From contig CM045987.1 in the NCBI GenBank assembly GCA_025175895.1, positions 110,845,040-110,909,039 of the forward strand: DNA of 64,000 nucleotides. Direction: 5' to 3'. Numbering within the stretch: the first letter of the stretch is position 1; each line of letters opens with the position of its first letter. Below are positions 1 to 11,930 of the stretch, in pieces. The translations under genes were made by a program, and so were the position numbers. Origin of the DNA: Wurfbainia villosa (Eukaryota > Streptophyta > Magnoliopsida > Zingiberales > Zingiberaceae). The notes beneath the pieces are model-generated. The model ran no database searches, was not told the DNA's origin, and saw only the letters and a program-made list of their open reading frames with translations.

Positions 1-864
1 AAGCGATTACAAAAAGAGATCAAGGTAGAGGGACTCTCCCCCTCTCCTTGTTATAATAAAAACTTGAAAAGAAATACAATTTGAAACTGAATTATAAATT
101 AAAAGGTTATCGATAACTTGAAAGGATGATGATTGGAGCTCGAGTCATCGTTTCTGTAGCGCTTCGTCATCGGAAGATCGTCAGAATGTCGCAGCGTATT
201 GGAAGCACTTGGAGGCTCTTGGAATGATGGAAAATGGGTGGAGAACCCCTACTTTTATAGCCTTGTGAAACCCTAATCGTTGAGATGAGGTTTCATGAGG
301 TGATGCCACCTAGCCCTTGAGAAATGGCGATAAGCTTTGACTCTCCTCGAGGTTGATCCTTGACCAGCAGTCGACTGATCAACCCTATTAGTCGACTACT
401 GGAGGCATCAGTTGACTGATACAAGCCATCAGTCGACTGATGGCAGGGTTTCCAGCTGCAATGAAGTGTTAGGTCGAAAATGAAGTTAGTATAAGTAAGC
501 TCGATGGTCATTTACCATCCGATCTCGACTTAGACCTTCCATGGGAAGTCTTGGTCGGATCGACGCCTAAGGATGTCCCTGTATGGAGGACACGACCTTA
601 CTTACACTCACTCACATGAGCTTACCTCAACCTTTACCTTTGAAGCTTTGCTTCCGATCTTCACCTGAGTTCTTCGTCTTCCTCTGAAGTCCTCCCGGTG
701 TCGCCCGACCACCACAGTTCCCTCCGAGTGTCGCTGACCTTCAACTCTAGCTTTAGCACTTTCTGCACACTTGATTTAGCTCGTGAGATAACAAAATGAG
801 CTTAACTTTGTATCGTTTGCTATAATCAAAACTCAGGTTCGACTTAGGTGCCACTGCACCAACA
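1..864 (-). mobile_element. K: partial LTR of a copia element, minus strand
   Basis: Read on the minus strand, this begins at 864 with TGTTGGTGCAGTGGCACC and continues like the LTR starts of F and E (GAACCTGAGTTTTGATTATAG). A reversed TATA box lies at 253-259, and palindromic CAGTCGACTG motifs lie at about 368-440 (some mutated). The end nearest 1 matches the R/U5 part of other LTRs here (ACAAGGAGAGGGGGAGAGT). The rest of the LTR lies left of the window, so I cannot tell a solo LTR from the edge of a full element. It sits in the 5' LTR of A: at 865 the sequence changes to the U5 part of the A-type LTR. CTTAG (865-869) may be the target duplication. Confidence 0.8.
253..259 (-). promoter_or_regulatory. 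TATA box of LTR K
   Basis: Minus-strand TATAAAA, preceded by GGC as in the LTRs of F and A. It lies upstream of the presumed R region and is the likely core promoter of this LTR. Confidence 0.55.
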
Positions 865-1184
865 CTTAGTTGCTAATTCTCTTTGTCCTTATTGTTGCTA
901 AAGAGGAGAGGTAGGCGTGTTGCTTCTTCCTCTACATTCTTTTGTAATCACTTGTCTTTTACCTCTAACGAGGAAGAGATCATTTTAGTGAATTTCCCAT
1001 CGGAAGAGATCAAGGATCGTGGGGCCTTGGACTAGGCATCGGTTGGTTGTGAACCAAGTAAAAAAAATTGCATTTTGTTTTTATTTATCTTTATTTTCGC
1101 TATGTACTTTGCATTTTAATGACGAAAAGAAAAGTTTTTCGAACGCTATTCACCCCCCGCCCTCTAATGTTTCTCGATGCTACA
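865..1184 (+). repeat. A 5' LTR, 3' part only
   Basis: This matches about 36790-37121 at the other end of A, including TTAGTTGCTAATTCTCTTTG and a degenerate version of the conserved tail (TATTCACCCCCCGCCCTCTAATG). It ends at CTACA, directly before the primer-binding site. The upstream part of the LTR is separated from it by K. Confidence 0.8.
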
Positions 1185-1203
1185 ATTGGTATTAGAGTAG
1201 GGG
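1185..1203 (+). other. A primer-binding site (initiator tRNA-Met type)
   Basis: ATTGGTATTAGAGTAGGGG directly follows the LTR. It is a mutated form of TGGTATCAGAGC, the usual plant tRNA-iMet 3'-end complement, and primes minus-strand cDNA. Confidence 0.8.
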
Positions 1204-1353
1204 CACTCAGATTCGCTACAACCATCGTCGAGCAATTTTTTTTCCTTTTTGTATTTTTGCTTTTTCATTTAATTTAAGTTTTCTTCTCAAACTACTAGTC
1301 CAAGACAAAGTCTTGGAAATTTTTGTTTTTCATGTTTTTGCTAGAATTTCAAA

Positions 1354-3017
1354 ATGACCCATCTTGAGGGGTATAACACCGCCCGACCTCCGTTCTTTAA
1401 CGGAGATGACTTCCGTTATTGGAATGGTCGGATGGAGTGTTTCTTAAAAATGCAAGTTGAGATGTGGATAATAATCTAAACCGACTTTGCTCTACCCACC
1501 AACGATCAAGGGAAACAATTGGACTTTGACAAATGGACCAATGCAACCAAGAGGCAAATCAAAGCCGATGCAAAAGTGACCCAAATTTTGCAATGTGGCT
1601 TGTCTAAAGAGGAGCTCAACCAAATTGGACCATTTATAAATGCCAAGGACCTTTGGAGCAAGCTAATCGAGCTTCATGAAGGGGCATCCGATGCAAAGGT
1701 ATGTAAACGAGATTTACTAGTTAATAAATTGTATAATCTAAAGATGCAGGAAAACAAGACCGCGAGCAACTTCATGCTCATATTCAAGACATTCTAAACG
1801 GTCTACATGCCATCGGACAAAAGGTGGAGAACTGCGACATAATAAGGTACGCTCTAAGAGCCTTTCCTAGGACAATTTTGTGGGCATCCATGGTTGATAC
1901 TTACAAAGTTTCTAAAGATCTTTCAAAAATTAGGTTAGGTGAATTGTTTTCTGAATTCGAACTTCATGAGAAATCTAATTCGGCCCCAATCGAAAAAGGT
2001 ATAACTTTGTATGCAGGAAGAAGAAAGGTAAAAAGCAAGCCTCCTCCCGAAGAAGACGAATACGAATCGGAGGTAGACAAAGAAATGGAGGTCGAACTAG
2101 TCAATCTAGTTAGGAAGATGATCAAAAATAGAAGGCAACCCATCAATCCAAATAAGGAGAAGAGACTCGATCAAAATCAAAACTACAAGTGCTACGAGTG
2201 CAATAAGAGAGGTCACTTCAAATCCAAGTGTTCGAGGCTAAAGAACAAGCAACCACAAACCAAGAAGGCACTCAACGCGACTTGGAAAGAATCCTCTGAG
2301 AAAGAAGAAGATCAAATCACCAATTTGGCATTCATGGCAAGACAAACCGAGTCCAAGTCCAAGTCCAAGTCCGAACTCAAAGCCAACTACAAGTCCGAGT
2401 CCGAGTTCGACTCCAGATCCGACACCAAGCTACAATTCAAGACAAGCCACGGATTCGCATCCGGTTCAAAAGAGTCAATTAAGGTGAGTCGGTCTTTAAT
2501 TAATACTTTATACAATGCCATTAAGCTCTTAAATAAAAAGTTAGCTAAGTCTGAGTCTGAGGTCGAGTCATTGCTTAAGGAGGTTAAACTCCTCAAGCAT
2601 GAGGCTACCCTAACCTCTTCAACTAGTCAAGTTCGAGAGGGAAACTCAACTCAAGTTAAAAATTTTGAGGAAGAGAATTCTCTCTTGAAAAGACAAGTTC
2701 AATAACTTAGAAAGTCATTGGAAAGGTTCACATTGGGGTCCAATGGTCTTGACCTACTTCTTGGATCGTAAAAAGTCATGTACAACAAGGTCGGACTCGG
2801 GTTTAGAACAACAACAACAACAAATAAATCTTACATGTCAATCGTTAATCGTAATGATCGAAAAGTCCAAGCATGGGTCCCTAAGAACATTTTAAACTCA
2901 CAACTAGGTTCAACCAAGTATTGGGCCCCCAAAGATCAAATCCACTATGTGGATAGACCGTATCGATTCAATGATCTAGGGGGAGCTAATACTAAACTTG
3001 TGTGCATAATTTCTTGA
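1354..3017 (+). pseudogene. gag: A gag pseudogene
   Basis: Gag is the capsid/nucleocapsid protein that packages element RNA. The start MTHLEGYNTARPPFFNGDDF matches the N-terminus of the copia gag families (DUF4219/UBN2) and of the F and J gags. One CCHC knuckle, CYECNKRGHFKSKC, lies at about 2190-2231, followed by a Ser/Glu/Lys-rich tract and a coiled-coil-like region. The C-terminus carries the paired motif AWVPKNIL...YWAPKDQIHYV found in the other gags. It is broken by an in-frame TAA near 1477, a frameshift near 1750-1800, TAA at 2703-2705 and another stop near 2770. The leader (1204-1353) holds no gene. Confidence 0.85.
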
Positions 3018-3581
3018 TTAATCTAGCTTTGCATGCTTAGTTTTTTTATTTTTAGAAGGTTAGATAGGAATAATGATTAATGAACCTTGATAACATAGTA
3101 TCAGGATGCGATGAGATGATAGTACATTAGGAAAACAAGGTCTCATGTATCCGGGTTAGATAAGGAGTATCTAGCTTGGTGCACTTGACTAAGTGGAACT
3201 GGCTGAAGCTACCTCACCACATCCTAAACTAGTTAGACTAGGACATAACCCTAAAGTGAATTAAGTGTATAATTTATTAAGATTGGCTTTGTGTAAGGAA
3301 GTGGTCGTTGTTCCGATCAAAAAAGGCCTCTGTGCCTCGCCATGACCTGGAAGCCATCTTTTGAAAGGTTCACTTAACTAACTAAAGGTTAAATCCAAAT
3401 CTAACCCAAGGTTAATTAGTCTTTAAATTATTAAATTTAACTAAGTAAAATTGAAGTCATCTCACAAAAACATGTAAAGATAACATGATTGATCATGTAG
3501 AAAGGGTGAGATGAATCTTAGGTTAAAAATTTCTAACTTATTTTAAAATTCCAATATCCGATCCAACTACTATATGTGTAG
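3018..3581 (+). other. A gag-pol spacer with conserved base-paired segments
   Basis: This non-coding stretch lies between the gag stop and the pol core and is homologous to 40991-41566 (F) and 46920-47496 (E). It holds a long-range stem (AGGATGCGATGAG at 3103-3115 with CTCACCACATCCT at 3213-3225), a conserved GGAAGTGGTCGTTG...CATGACCTGG segment, and a CATCTCAC/GTGAGATG stem near 3456-3515. A pyrimidine-rich run ending in TTTTTAG lies near 3040-3056. An in-frame TAG (3579-3581) sits just before the pol core. Whether it is an intron, a structured leader for pol, or plain spacer is open. Confidence 0.65.
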
Positions 3582-3663
3582 GATCAATGGATATTGGATA
3601 GTGGATGCTCCCGACATATGATTGGAGACCAACTGAAGTTTACGAAGCTCAGATTTAAAAACC
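3582..3663 (+). pseudogene. pol: A pol fragment 1: aspartic protease start
   Basis: Reads DQW, then an ATG-to-ATA change, then LDSGCSRHMIGDQLKF, the retropepsin active-site region of copia elements. H cuts the reading after LRFKN, and it continues at 17625 with QGSVAFENN. The five bases AAACC (3659-3663) recur at 17620-17624. Confidence 0.85.
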
Positions 3664-5527
3664 CGAAGGTTTTTATCTCTGAACCGAAGCTCTGATACCA
3701 CTTGAAGGTAGGAAACTTTGCTTCCCACTTCAACTCGGTCGCTTGTTCATGGCGATCCCTTCTACATTCCCAGATGAAAAAAAATTATCCTTGATAAGAG
3801 GGATTGCCCAAGCAACCTTGTCATCGTCGTGCTATTCGATTAGAGTAGTCACTTGAACAAACTTGTTGTTCAAGCAACCAACCTCTATCCTACGAGTAGC
3901 TGCGGAATAGACGATGTACGGATCACCGACTTTTGTGTTTATGTTCGGGGTCCAAGTATATTTAGCCACAAAACAGAATATATCATGCATATATAATTGA
4001 AAATAATTATAAACATGTTACATATGAAGATAGATAAGTGTTATACCTCTCGATCTTCTATTGTATGACCTTCCTTCTTTCGGACGTCGTGTGGGTGACG
4101 ATCTACCAAAAGTTGAAGCTCCTAGATCACCAATCTTCCTTCCTTGCTCGCTCCGAACAAGAGGAAGAATAGAAACAAGACCCTTCTCCTTCCTTTAGCC
4201 AACCAACAAACACCAAGCAAGTTGTTGTCGCCAGCCAACAAGGAAAAGGGATGAGAATGATGGATGTCGGCCAAGAGCTCCAAGGGAGGACCCTAAGTCT
4301 TGTTTCCACTGGCCAAGGAGAGGAGAAGAAGCTAGTTTGGATGCCAGCAAAAGGAGAGAAGAGAGGTATGGACACCAGCCACCAAGGAAGAAGAAGAAGA
4401 TAAGGAAAAGATTTCCTTATTTGGTGCCACCAACTCCAAACCTCCCTTGCTTCTAATTATTCTCCACGCCAACCCTTAAGCCACTTTTTATAGGTTTAGG
4501 GATAAACCTTGTTTTAATCTCCACCATTGGTTCTAGGGATTTAATCTCAACCGTCAGATCTAGAGATTTAATCTCAACCGTCGAATCTAGAGATTTAATC
4601 TCTACCTTTGGATCTAGAGTTTTGTTTTCATCCATTGGATCTAAGCTTCATGAGGTATTAATAGGCTACAATAGGGACCATGAGGAGGAGTTGGATCTTG
4701 GTCACCCAATAGATCAAGCCCACACAAAGTCCGATCCATTAATGATTATCCATTCCACTAGAGGATTATCATTGATCTACCTCACCAACCCCCATAAGTT
4801 AATATGGGCTCCATATATTATATGTACATTTTCTCCCCGTGTTTAAGATCTCGAATGTCCGTCGATTAATTAATTTACTGACCATTAATTAATCCACATC
4901 TTATTCCATGAGTAGTACCACTCAACCTTTTCATCATGCCGGACCAAGTCCACCTGCAGGGTTTACATGATGAACCTTATGAGCTCCTTAAGGGGATATC
5001 ATCATCCTAATATATAGGACACGGTTTCCTCCTATAATCAACGGCACACCATATAAATAATATCATTTCCCAACTTATCGAGCCTATCGATTTAATCTAT
5101 AAATCTCACCCATTGATAAACCAAAGAAATGAATACTAAGTATATGTGCTCGTTATTATATTGGGATTAAGAGCATGTACAATATAATATCTGAGGTCTG
5201 ATTCGATTATGTAGTCAGCAATAAATCGAATCACCTCTAAGTCGGTCCTGCTCAATACACACAAAGTGTACTAGTGTGATTCTATGGTCAAGACAAACCA
5301 ATACCAAATCACACTACAACCATACCAATGGTTTGTCCAAAGCCATCTCGGTTGTGAGCTTTTACTAATACTTTACAAGGAGCCAATAACATGATCTCCC
5401 GTATGACACCACACACCATGTTATCTACAATGTAATGTATTGGACAATATGCATAACCATAAATATGCATACAATGATCATGTGATTCTTATTTCAAAAG
5501 ATAGACTTTTCAGTATACATCCCAATA
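3664..5527 (-). repeat. H 3' LTR
   Basis: On the minus strand this starts at 5527 with TATTGGGATG (TG to TA) and ends at 3664 with CTTCG (CA to CG); the other copy keeps TGTTGGGATG and CTTCA. It contains a reversed TATA box (4485-4492), a 28-bp tandem repeat, and an embedded second copy of the PBS sequence near its end (3689-3700). The adjacent 5528-5545 is the PPT (minus strand AAGTGGGAGAT). Confidence 0.9.
4512..4619 (-). repeat. 28-bp tandem repeat in the H LTR
   Basis: About four copies of a 28-bp unit (GATTTAATCTCAACCGTC plus ATCTAGAG on the plus strand). The same array is at 16584-16691 in the other LTR, so it predates insertion. It lies near the TATA box, on the transcribed side. Confidence 0.75.
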
Positions 5528-5548
5528 ATCTCCCACTTATACTAAAAG

Positions 5549-8221
5549 ACTATGTTGTCCTCATACTGCCATACATCTGATTCCCCTTCTCTCCACATGC
5601 CTATCAAAGCTCTCGCTAGAAGGGCCTTAGTGAAAGGGTTTACCAAGTCATCCTCTGATGTAATCTAGGCGACAGCAACTTCTACCTCCTTTACGATTTC
5701 GCGTATCAGGTGGTACTTGCGCTCTATGTGTTTACTTGCCTTATGGGCTCGTGGTTCCTTCGAGTTTGCAACTGCACCACTATTATCACAATAAATTGTG
5801 ATAGTTCTAGGCAAACTAGGAATCACATCCAAGTCCATCAAGAAGTTCTTGAGCCATCCAGCTTCTTTGGCCACCTCAGAGGCTGCCACATACTCAGCTT
5901 CCATGGTGGAATCCACCACGCATTTCTGCTTGACACTCCTCCATACAATGGCTCCACCTCCCAGAGTAAACACAAAACCTGAGGTAGACTTACTATTATC
6001 CCTGTCTGATTGGAAGTCGGAATCTGTATAAACCACAGGGAGTAATTGGTCTGCCTGGTAAACTAGCATATAATTCCTAGTCCTTCTCAGGTACTTCAAT
6101 ATATGCTTTATCGCAGTCCAATGTCCCTGTCCTGGATTACTCTGATATCTGCTAATCATGCCCACGGCAAAGCAGATATCTGGTCTCGTACATAGCATCG
6201 CATACATGAGGCTTCCTACTGCCGAAGCATAAGGAACCGCCTTCATCTCTTCTATCCCCTCAGATGTTCTAGGACACATCTCCTTAGATAAAGGAACTCC
6301 ATTCCTGAAAGGTAGAAAACCTTTCTTGGAGTTTTGCATGCTAAAACGATCCATAATTGTGTCTATGTATGAAGCTTGAGATAAGCACAACATCCTTTTA
6401 CTGTGATCCCTTATAACCTTAATCCCAAGAATGTGTCTCACTTCTCCCAAGTCCTTCATATCAAACTATTTGGATAACCATAACCTTACGTCCTATAACA
6501 CCTTGACATTGTTGCCAATTAAAAAAATGTCATCTACGTATAGTACAAGAAATACCACTATGTTTTCGTCACATCTCTTGTATACACAAGACTCATCCGG
6601 ACTTTGAATAAATCCATAAGACTGGATTACCTCATCAAAGCGGATGTTCCAAGACCTCAAAGCTTGCTTCAATCCATAAATATACCAATTAAGCTTACAC
6701 ACAAGATGCTCTTTGCCCTTTGCAATGAATCCCTCTGGTTGCTTCATATATAGATGTTTCCCTCAAGACTTCTATTAAGGAAAGCTGTCTTGACATCCAT
6801 CTGCCACACCTCATAATCCATATGAGCTGCAATGCATAAGAGAATCCGGATAGACTTAAGCATGGCTACCAGCGAAAAGGTCTCCTTATAATCGATACCC
6901 TCTTTCTGAGTATACCCCTTCGCAACAAGCCTCGCTTTGAAGGCCTCAACCTTCCCGTCTATTCCTCTCTTTCTTTTGTAGATCCACTTGCATCCAATGG
7001 TTTTTATACCATCAGGTGGTTCTACTAGCTCCCAGACCTAATTCGAATCCATAGATTCAATCTCAGTATTCATTGCATTTTGCCAAGATACCGTATCTTT
7101 ATCTTGGATTGCCTCGTCATATGTCCAGGGATCAGGTTCATGTTCGCCAGGGACCAAATCAGAAGATTCTCCCAAGAACATGAATCTATCAGGTTGCCTC
7201 ACAACCCTCCCACTACGATGAGGTATCACCTGTGTATCCTCTGTGACACGCAGTGCAGTGACTTGTGGTATATCCTCTTGTACCGGTGGTACTAAAGAAG
7301 TGACTTCCCCTTTCAATTTCTCCAGAACAATCTTACTCATGGGCTTGTGGTTCATCACATAGTCTTCCTCTAGAAATCTGGCGTTCGTGCTAACGATCAC
7401 CCTCTGATCTCTAGGACTATAAAACAAACCACCTTTCGTTCCTCTAGGATAGCCAACGAACATGCGTACTTCTGTACAAGGTTCTAACTTACCAGCATCC
7501 ACCTTCAGCACATGTGCTGGACTCTCCAAATTCGAATATGTCTTAGACTAGGCTTTCGCCCAGTCCACAATTCTGTAGGAGTGGAAGGCACTGATTTAGA
7601 TGGGACCAAGTTCAGAATATACACTGTCGTATCTAGAGCATATCCCCAGAACGAATCTGGAAACTCAGAATAACTCATCATTGATCTAACCATCTCCATA
7701 AGAGTCCTATTCCTTCGCTCTGCTACACCGTTCTGCTGGGGTGTGCCAGGTGCAGACAATTAGGATTGAATCTCAGCCTTTGATAAGTAATTCCTAAACT
7801 CTCCTAAGAGGTACTCACCACCACAATCAGATCGTAGTGTTTTGATACTTTTACCTTGATGTTTCTCCACATCAGCCTTGAATTCTTTGAACTTGTCAAA
7901 GCATTCAGATTTGCGGCGCATCAATTAAATGTATCCATATCTCAAATAATCATCTATAAAAGAGACGAAATACTTAAAACTACCTCTAGCCTAGATAGAC
8001 ATAGGACCACACAAATCAGAATGAACCAATTCTAACACATCTTTGGCTCTATACCCCTTGGCCTTAAAAGGCCTCTTGGTCATTTTACCCTCCAAGCAAG
8101 ATTCACAGGTTGGGAAATCTTCCACCACTAATGAACCTAAAGGTCCATCAGCTATCAACCTTTGAATTTTGCTTAGGTCAATATGACCAAGCCTAAGATG
8201 CCAAAGATATGTTTGGTTCAT
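5549..8221 (-). pseudogene. pol: H pol pseudogene: integrase, RT, RNase H
   Basis: In minus order: a GAG-pre-integrase domain (YLWHLRLGHIDLSKIQ...CESCLEGKM, about 8215-8080), integrase (LVHSDLCGPM, then GTPQQNGVAERRNRTL near 7740), the linker GYPRGTKGGLFY, RT with an intact YVDD (near 6535), and RNase H (YTDSDFQSD...DSTMEAEYVAASEVAKEAGWL...YCDNSGAVANSKEP). The polyprotein would cut itself, reverse-transcribe the RNA and integrate the cDNA. It is interrupted by stops and frameshifts, for example near 7530, 7760-7990 and 6460-6490. An in-frame TAG near 5665 precedes ITSEDDLVNPFTKALL, the normal C-terminal region. Confidence 0.88.
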
Positions 8222-9057
8222 TTTCGAAGGTTATTTTCTCTTATTGGAATTAGAAGATGAGTTATTATCTTCTATTTGCATCGTGGGAGCTTTTGGTTCA
8301 AGTGTATACAAATTGCCTACCAATACACTAGAACAGATAATCTCCCTATTCCTTTTTATAACAACTCTGTCATTTAAAGAAATAGATTATCCATCCATAA
8401 ATAATTTAGAAACCAAAATTAAATTCTTTCTAAATAAAGGTACATAAAGGCAATTCTTAAGAACCAAAACTTTATTTTTCTCAAAAGATAAATAAACGTC
8501 TCCCACTGCAACAGCCGCCACCTTTGTGGCATTGCCTAAGTAAACGGTAATCTCCCCCTCAGCTAGTCATCGGGTTTCCTGGAACCCCTGCATAGTATTG
8601 CAGACATGATTAGTGGCTTCTGTATCTACATATCAGGTGCCAGTAGATATCACTGCTAACCATGTTTCAACGACTAGACCAAAGGATATACCTTTTTTCT
8701 ACTTCCGATTGGGACAGTCATTCTTCCAATGTCCATCCTGCTTGTAAGTGAAGTACTTGACTTTCGTCTTCTTCACTCCTCCCTGAGATCCTCCCACCAA
8801 GTTTGCACCACCTTGTTTCTTCTTCTTCTTGCCTTTCGGCATAGAAGTAGAAACCTTTTTTTTTGAGAAACCATGGCCTGAGTCTGAGCAAGTCTTTCTG
8901 TCAACTGGAGAATGATATCGACCTTGGTTTCCCCATCAATCTCAGCTCTAAGGACTTCCAGCTCATTCACAGGCTTAGGAGGACACTCTTCGAAGAGTAG
9001 ACACTTGTACTCCTCAGCATTTAAGACAATATCTATATTCTTTTTTTCAATCAACAT
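8222..9057 (-). pseudogene. gag-pol: H gag remnant and protease region
   Basis: The gag reading starts at 9057 with MLIEKKNIDIVLNAEEYKCL and EECPPKP, typical of copia gag, but passes quickly to a C-terminal part, so the middle of gag appears to be missing. The zinc knuckle near 8704-8765 reads YFTYKQDGHWKNDC: its first two cysteines are tyrosines. The retropepsin motif near 8600-8640 reads VDTEATNHVC, with Glu in place of the Gly of DTG. A poly-T run near 8850 causes a frameshift. The product would be non-functional. Confidence 0.75.
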
Positions 9058-10136
9058 AATTATTTACAGTAAGTTTATTTTCCTTTAGTATCACAACAAG
9101 TGGACTGAAAGTCATTTTGAAAATCCTAAGAATCACATAGATCATTACTTTAGATTTCAAAAAATTATTGATTCCTCAAACAATAAAATTTTAAAATCAA
9201 CCAACACCTTAAAACACCGAGAATATCGTATGCCACGATCGTGTGGACGTATACGAATTCTACATTTGTAAGAGGAGATTTTACCCATTAATTTTACTAT
9301 CTTGTCAACCTAACTTTTTGACAAGTAAAATTAATAGTTGGTTCCTCTTCGGCCCTACAAATAAAAGCAGTGACTCCGATGGGGAGGATACTTATATTTG
9401 TATCTAAGTGTTCACCATTACTCGATACCAAGGCAATTATCTCGGGTTATGTGCCTTCCAATGGGGAAGTACACATGCTCCTTAATAATTTCCTATAACC
9501 ATATTCGACCTTGTGATCCGCAAACAAACTCATCCAATGGGGAGGAAGGCACTCAGAGCTGACGCACAAGTTTGTTTGCATCACTTGTCAAATCGTAATG
9601 GAGGCCGTGGGAATTTTAAAAAAATATCCCTCTCCCACTTAGTAATTTGAAATTGAGGAATTTTCTAGCCTACGACATGCATATCAAACAATAAGCAATA
9701 AATATGAACAATACAAATTTTCCAACTATTATGGCTTTTGTCTTCAATATGTCTCCCGTCGTATCGCCATCTAGTCCGCTCCTCCTATGCCATGTACGAG
9801 CCATCCGGAGATCCAAGCCGAGAAAAAATATTTTAGTTTACATCCATCGATCCTATACTCCACGAGGGAGTGTACATGAAATCTAGATCGAAAGTAAACT
9901 AAAATAGAAAGAGTGGCTAAACAATGTCGTATCTAATTTACAAAAATTAAATACTAGCCTCGTCAACCCCGAGGATTCAACAAAATATACAATTACACAC
10001 ATATGGTCATAATAGTTGGATCCTATGCCTGCAACCAAAGAGTTAACCTACGCATATCCTACTATTATCAGGCACATTTAATATATGAAAAGTGCATAAA
10101 AGTAACAGAATCTAAACACACAAAATCAAAAACCGT
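9058..10136 (-). other. H untranslated leader
   Basis: About 1.1 kb between PBS and gag with no convincing reading frame. A long untranslated leader is known for BARE-type elements. I see no clear structural signal in it. Confidence 0.6.
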
Positions 10137-10151
10137 GGCTCTGATACCACT
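10137..10151 (-). other. H primer-binding site
   Basis: Minus strand AGTGGTATCAGAGCC directly follows the LTR end (CTTCA). It contains the perfect 12-base TGGTATCAGAGC complement of tRNA-iMet. Confidence 0.9.
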
Positions 10152-10671
10152 TGAAGGTTTTTGTCCCGGAATCGAAGCTCTGATACAACTTGAAGGTAGG
10201 AAACTTTGCTTCCCACTTCAACTCGGTCGCTTGTTCATGGCGATCCCTTCTACGTCCCCGGATAAAAAAAAATTATCCTTGACAAGAGGGATTGCCCAAG
10301 CAACCTTATCATCGTCGTGCTATTCGATTAGAGTAGTCACTTGAACAAACTTGTTATTCAAGCAACCAACCTCTATCCTACGAGTAGCCACGGAATAGAC
10401 GATGTACGGATCGTCAGATTTTGTGTTTATGTTCGAAGTCCAAGTATATTTAGCCACAAAACAGAATATATCATGCATATATAATTGAAAACAATTACAA
10501 ACATGTTACATATGAAGATAGATAAGTGTTATAGCTCTCGATCTTCTATTGTATGACCTTCCTCCTTTCGGATGTCGTGTGGGCGATGATCTACCAAAAG
10601 TTGAAGCTCCTAGATCACCAATCTTCCTTCCTTGCTCGCTCCAAACAAGAGGAAGAATAGAAATAAGACCC

Positions 10672-11930
10672 TGTTGGAGATCGATTGGCCGGCTAGAGGG
10701 GGGTGAATAGCCCTCTTACGATGGATGTCGGAATTCTCTCGTTCGTTTGCTCGTCTACACAATCGTTAGCGCAAGCGGAAGCATAAACAATAAAGACAAA
10801 GCAATAAACGAAAATACAAACGCTAACAAAGAAGATGTAACTTGGTTCACGGCTACACCGCTAATCCACGTTCTCGATTCGTCCGAGGTGAATCACTCCT
10901 TCAAAGCCAATCACTATTGGTCTCTCCTTTGCACCAAGCTAGGTGGAGGTAACCTTTACAAATCAAGCACACTCCTTCTTTTACAATAGATGTGAAAGAA
11001 AGCTAAGAGAAGGAGTTTGAATCTTGTGGAGCACTTGGATGGTCGTTTAAAACTTAAGCATTTTTCTCCCAAAGCTCCACACCCTCTCTTTTTATAGAGA
11101 GGGCTGATTTCTTCCGTTAGCGCCACCGGTCATTCGCCCTTGGCGATCATTGCCGCCACTCAACGACCTCGAACACGTCGGATCCCGACCGTTGTAGTCA
11201 ACGGAACACTTGGCGATCGATGGACCTCATCGATCGACTCGCCTCCGTAGTCGGCGCCCGATCGGCTACGAGCGATTAATGGCCAAAACCCTATTGACGA
11301 TCATTCTGCCTTAGCGATCGATATATCTTAGATCGATCGCCCACATATGGCGATCATTGCGCCCAATCCAACTAGTCGAATACGGTCGAACTACATTCGA
11401 CTCGAGCGCGATCAGCTATTACATGGCGATCGGTGTGCCGTGTGAAACTCAAACTTAACATAAGTTTGAGCTTCCGACGGTCGGGTAAACCTTAACCCTT
11501 GCGGTCAAGTCTCCGACACTCAGCCATTCAGCCAAGTTCACCTAATGAGATACTTACATTTCACTCATTCTCTCATCTCACTCGAAGTCCCTCGCCGAAG
11601 CTCTCTTGGTTCACGGCCACGTCCCTCGGCAGCATCAGGCGCACGGCTCTGCAATGCTCCTTCGTGTCTCTTGCCTTCGAAGTCTGCTTCCTTGGCTTCA
11701 TTTCAAGTCATCTCATCCGGCAATCCCTCGGCAGCATCAAGCGCACGGCTCTGCAATACTCCTTCTCCGACTCAGGCACGAGGTTGTGAGGGTGAACCTG
11801 CCAAGGCTCCATGTGCAAATTACTAAGTCCTGCAAGACTCCAACGCACATATCAAGTCAACATAACAACCTAACTTAAACCCTTTGCCACACACATCAAA
11901 ACCTTATCATGGCAAGAGATTGCCCTAACA
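10672..11930 (-). repeat. I 3' LTR
   Basis: It spans TGTTGGAGATC to GCCCTAACA on the plus strand. The minus TATA is at 11089-11096, within CTCTCTTTTTATAGAGAG. The end at 10672 has the reversed conserved tail (CTAGAGGGGGGTGAATAG). A segment with CCCTCGGCAGCATCA is duplicated near 11620 and 11725. Where the other LTR has CAGTCGACTG motifs, this copy mostly has GATCG-type sequence (11115-11440). Confidence 0.9.

Noticed and set aside
1068..1277. Short frame across the A LTR/PBS junction
   Set aside because: It spans the LTR end and PBS and is low complexity. The gag starts at 1354.
4622..4846. Frame repeated at 16694-16918
   Set aside because: Lies in both H LTRs on the strand opposite to transcription; LTR sequence only.
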